DNA from: Clostridia bacterium
Lineage (GTDB): Bacteria > Bacillota > Clostridia > Oscillospirales > CAG-272
Assembly (NCBI GenBank): GCA_017453205.1
Contig: JAFTKO010000003.1
Location: 1-64,000 of the forward strand
Length of the DNA: 64,000 nt
Reading direction: 5' to 3'
Shown: piece after piece, positions 63,413-64,000 of the stretch
How the letters are laid out: the number at the start of each line of letters is the position of its first letter
Position numbering within the stretch: position 1 is the stretch's first letter
Notes under the pieces: generated by a model
Databases searched by the model: none
What the model was told of the DNA's origin: nothing
What the model saw: only the letters and a program-made list of their open reading frames with translations
Position numbers and translations under genes: made by a program

Positions 63413-64000
63413 TCAAAATTCGAGGTCAACGTAAAGCGGGTAATGGTCGCTTCGATTTACCACATCGCCGTCGGTCACAATCTCATGATGCAAGACGGTA
63501 ACGCCTTTGGTCACAGTGATGTGATCAATCGATTCGTCGGTTTGCTCGTAGGGTGTAAAGCTACCGACGGGGTGACAGGTAAAGCGCGTATTGAGAGGTC
63601 CGGGAGCCGTCAGCTTTGCGTCATCGTGCTCCGATGTTTCGATGAAAAGACGGTAAGCATTGCTGCTGTCCTTAGCATTAAAGTCTCCGGTACAGATCAC
63701 TGGAGCTCCGTAGGTCTGTTCCAACTCCTTTACCAACCGCCCCATTTCCTCGGCTTGCGGGCAACGGTTCTTGGCGTGCACGTCCCAGTGGGTGCTCAAC
63801 AAAATGAAGCGCACTCCCGCGGAGATCTCTTCCAAAAGGATCCAGTCCATGACGCGAATACGGCGATTGCCAAGTGAATAATTCACAATATCGCTGTTTA
63901 TCAAACGGTATTTTTGTTTGTTGTAAGCGACTGTTGTAAAGCTGAAACTGCCTTCCTTGGTTTTGGGATTTACAAATTCGTAAATATCCCCAATACGCTC
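63413..64000 (-). CDS. Endonuclease/exonuclease/phosphatase family hydrolase, partial
   Basis: The frame stays open to the window edge, so the N-terminus is missing; 195 codons are visible. Motifs of the EEP superfamily are present: LLSTHWDVH, VICTGDFNAKDSS (metal-binding Asp and Asn), SIDHITV and the last-motif SDHYPLYVDLEF. These enzymes hydrolyse phosphodiesters or phosphate monoesters with magnesium. The neighbours (a sugar-binding lipoprotein and surface proteins) suggest an envelope or sugar-phosphate role rather than DNA repair. Confidence 0.82.
   Translation of the reverse strand, partial: ERIGDIYEFVNPKTKEGSFSFTTVAYNKQKYRLINSDIVNYSLGNRRIRVMDWILLEEISAGVRFILLSTHWDVHAKNRCPQAEEMGRLVKELEQTYGAPVICTGDFNAKDSSNAYRLFIETSEHDDAKLTAPGPLNTRFTCHPVGSFTPYEQTDESIDHITVTKGVTVLHHEIVTDGDVVNRSDHYPLYVDLEF

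Overview
The window looks like the chromosome of an anaerobic Gram-positive of class Clostridia (Bacillota), probably an uncultured gut or rumen bacterium. The signs are strong AGGAGG-type ribosome binding sites on nearly every gene, consensus TTGaca-17-TATAAT promoters, lipobox lipoproteins, SipW-type signal peptidases, and clostridial families such as DUF4364, the zf-trcl zinc ribbon, CmpB-like membrane proteins, type III glutamine synthetase and NADP-glutamate dehydrogenase. No tRNA, rRNA, CRISPR array, prophage or intact insertion sequence was recognised.

Layout. (1) 1-17,730: glycan-related region. Two minus-strand operons are visible. One encodes a BNR (Asp-box) sialidase-like protein, an HpcH/HpaI aldolase and a partial protein. 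The other encodes a solute-binding lipoprotein, a GLUG-repeat surface protein and two giant paralogous BNR proteins. A divergent AraC regulator sits between them. Both operons start with almost the same promoter and the same inverted-repeat operator, so they are probably one regulon. (2) 18,200-23,180: plus-strand operon with two SipW-type signal peptidases and four TasA/camelysin-like or membrane-anchored surface proteins. (3) 23,490-36,270: housekeeping genes (EF-G paralog, tatD, gpsA, metG, hom, a sigma-70 family factor, DUF4364, zinc ribbon, DUF421), with dispersed hairpin repeats in the gaps and a tRNA-like fold before the zinc-ribbon gene. (4) 36,300-45,930: aconitase X operon with an Old Yellow Enzyme-type oxidoreductase, a sigma factor with a long C-terminal extension, an orotate phosphoribosyltransferase, and an AraC/GH99-like pair. 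(5) 46,000-53,330: purine and nitrogen genes. purA, purB and gdhA are intact, but next to them lie remnants of purC, guaA, a type III glutamine synthetase and an ANTAR-type response regulator. This is a local gene graveyard. The leaders of gdhA, glnN and the regulator still carry related terminator hairpins. (6) 53,330-64,000: second glycan region with inositol-phosphatase-like protein, SGNH hydrolase, GH20 hexosaminidase, two discoidin-like surface proteins, a small peptide gene, a second solute-binding lipoprotein and a partial EEP-family hydrolase.

Together the outer regions describe a cell that binds and trims host or plant glycans at its surface and senses them through AraC regulators. 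The two sugar-binding lipoproteins have no permease genes in this window. Two large surface proteins share a Thr/Pro/Glu-rich linker, a DSGC motif, a membrane helix and a lysine tail at the C-terminus, which suggests a dedicated surface-sorting signal.
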